The notes under the pieces are model-generated. The model worked only from the letters and a program-made list of their open reading frames with translations, did no database searches and was not told the DNA's origin. Shown here one piece after another: positions 5,329 to 5,344 of a stretch of DNA of 5,344 nt (within the stretch, counting starts at the first letter, position 1; each line of letters starts with the position of its first letter). The translations under genes were made by a program, and so were the position numbers. Source of the DNA: Candidatus Bathyarchaeota archaeon (GTDB lineage Archaea > Thermoproteota > Bathyarchaeia > 40CM-2-53-6); contig VBBH01000062.1 in assembly GCA_005888695.1 (NCBI GenBank), forward strand, positions 1 to 5,344, written 5' to 3'.

Positions 5329-5344
5329 CTATACAATAGCCAAA

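Noticed and set aside
5329..5339. TATTGTATAG just upstream of the last gene as a TATA box
   Set aside because: It abuts the ATG, far too close for archaeal initiation about 25 bases downstream; it is a small CTAT/ATAG inverted repeat, probably chance, and the real promoter is likely outside the window.

Overview
The window looks like a piece of an archaeal chromosome, most likely from the TACK side (Nitrososphaerota/Thaumarchaeota or Bathyarchaeia-like). The clues are a short Sec61-beta/SecG protein with the archaeal N-terminal signature, a serine hydroxymethyltransferase with archaeal-type motifs (GERVYAGCRYID, GVSEVTRLGM, C-terminal AYEYIKLQ), an archaeal beta-CASP metallo-hydrolase, TATA-box-like promoters (CTTAAAC, CTTTATAG) at the spacing expected for archaeal TBP/TFB initiation, and T-run terminators. 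GTG and TTG starts are used beside ATG. The assignment below the level of Archaea is inferred from remembered family patterns, not from a search.

Layout from left to right: (1) 3-692 (+), the C-terminal part of a beta-CASP metallo-beta-lactamase-fold hydrolase, cut by the window edge. (2) 718-2081 (-), a translationally coupled pair: a MinD/ParA-type P-loop ATPase (first) and a V4R-domain protein (second), overlapping by GTGA. (3) 2205-2402 (-), Sec61-beta. (4) 2403-2850, a 448-base stretch with two TATA-like promoters and one doubtful 61-codon ORF that would be leaderless. (5) 2851-4179 (-), glyA. (6) 4180-4365, an intergenic region with the glyA promoter, a 16-bp-stem hairpin and T-runs. 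(7) 4366-5328 (-), a DtxR/MntR-family metal-dependent repressor preceded, 21 bases away, by a small protein that looks like the DUF6659/roadblock-like group.

Except for the first gene, everything reads leftward on the minus strand. Three loci are core functions: protein translocation (Sec61-beta), C1/glycine metabolism (GlyA) and nucleic-acid processing (beta-CASP). The ATPase-V4R pair is the most system-like unit: an ATP switch coupled to a small-molecule or metal-sensing fold related to Bet3. The DtxR regulator and its upstream partner form a second small transcription unit, probably tied to Mn/Fe homeostasis. I see no tRNA, rRNA, CRISPR array, insertion sequence or clear mobile element. 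The window is mostly ordinary chromosomal sequence with a few points worth checking.
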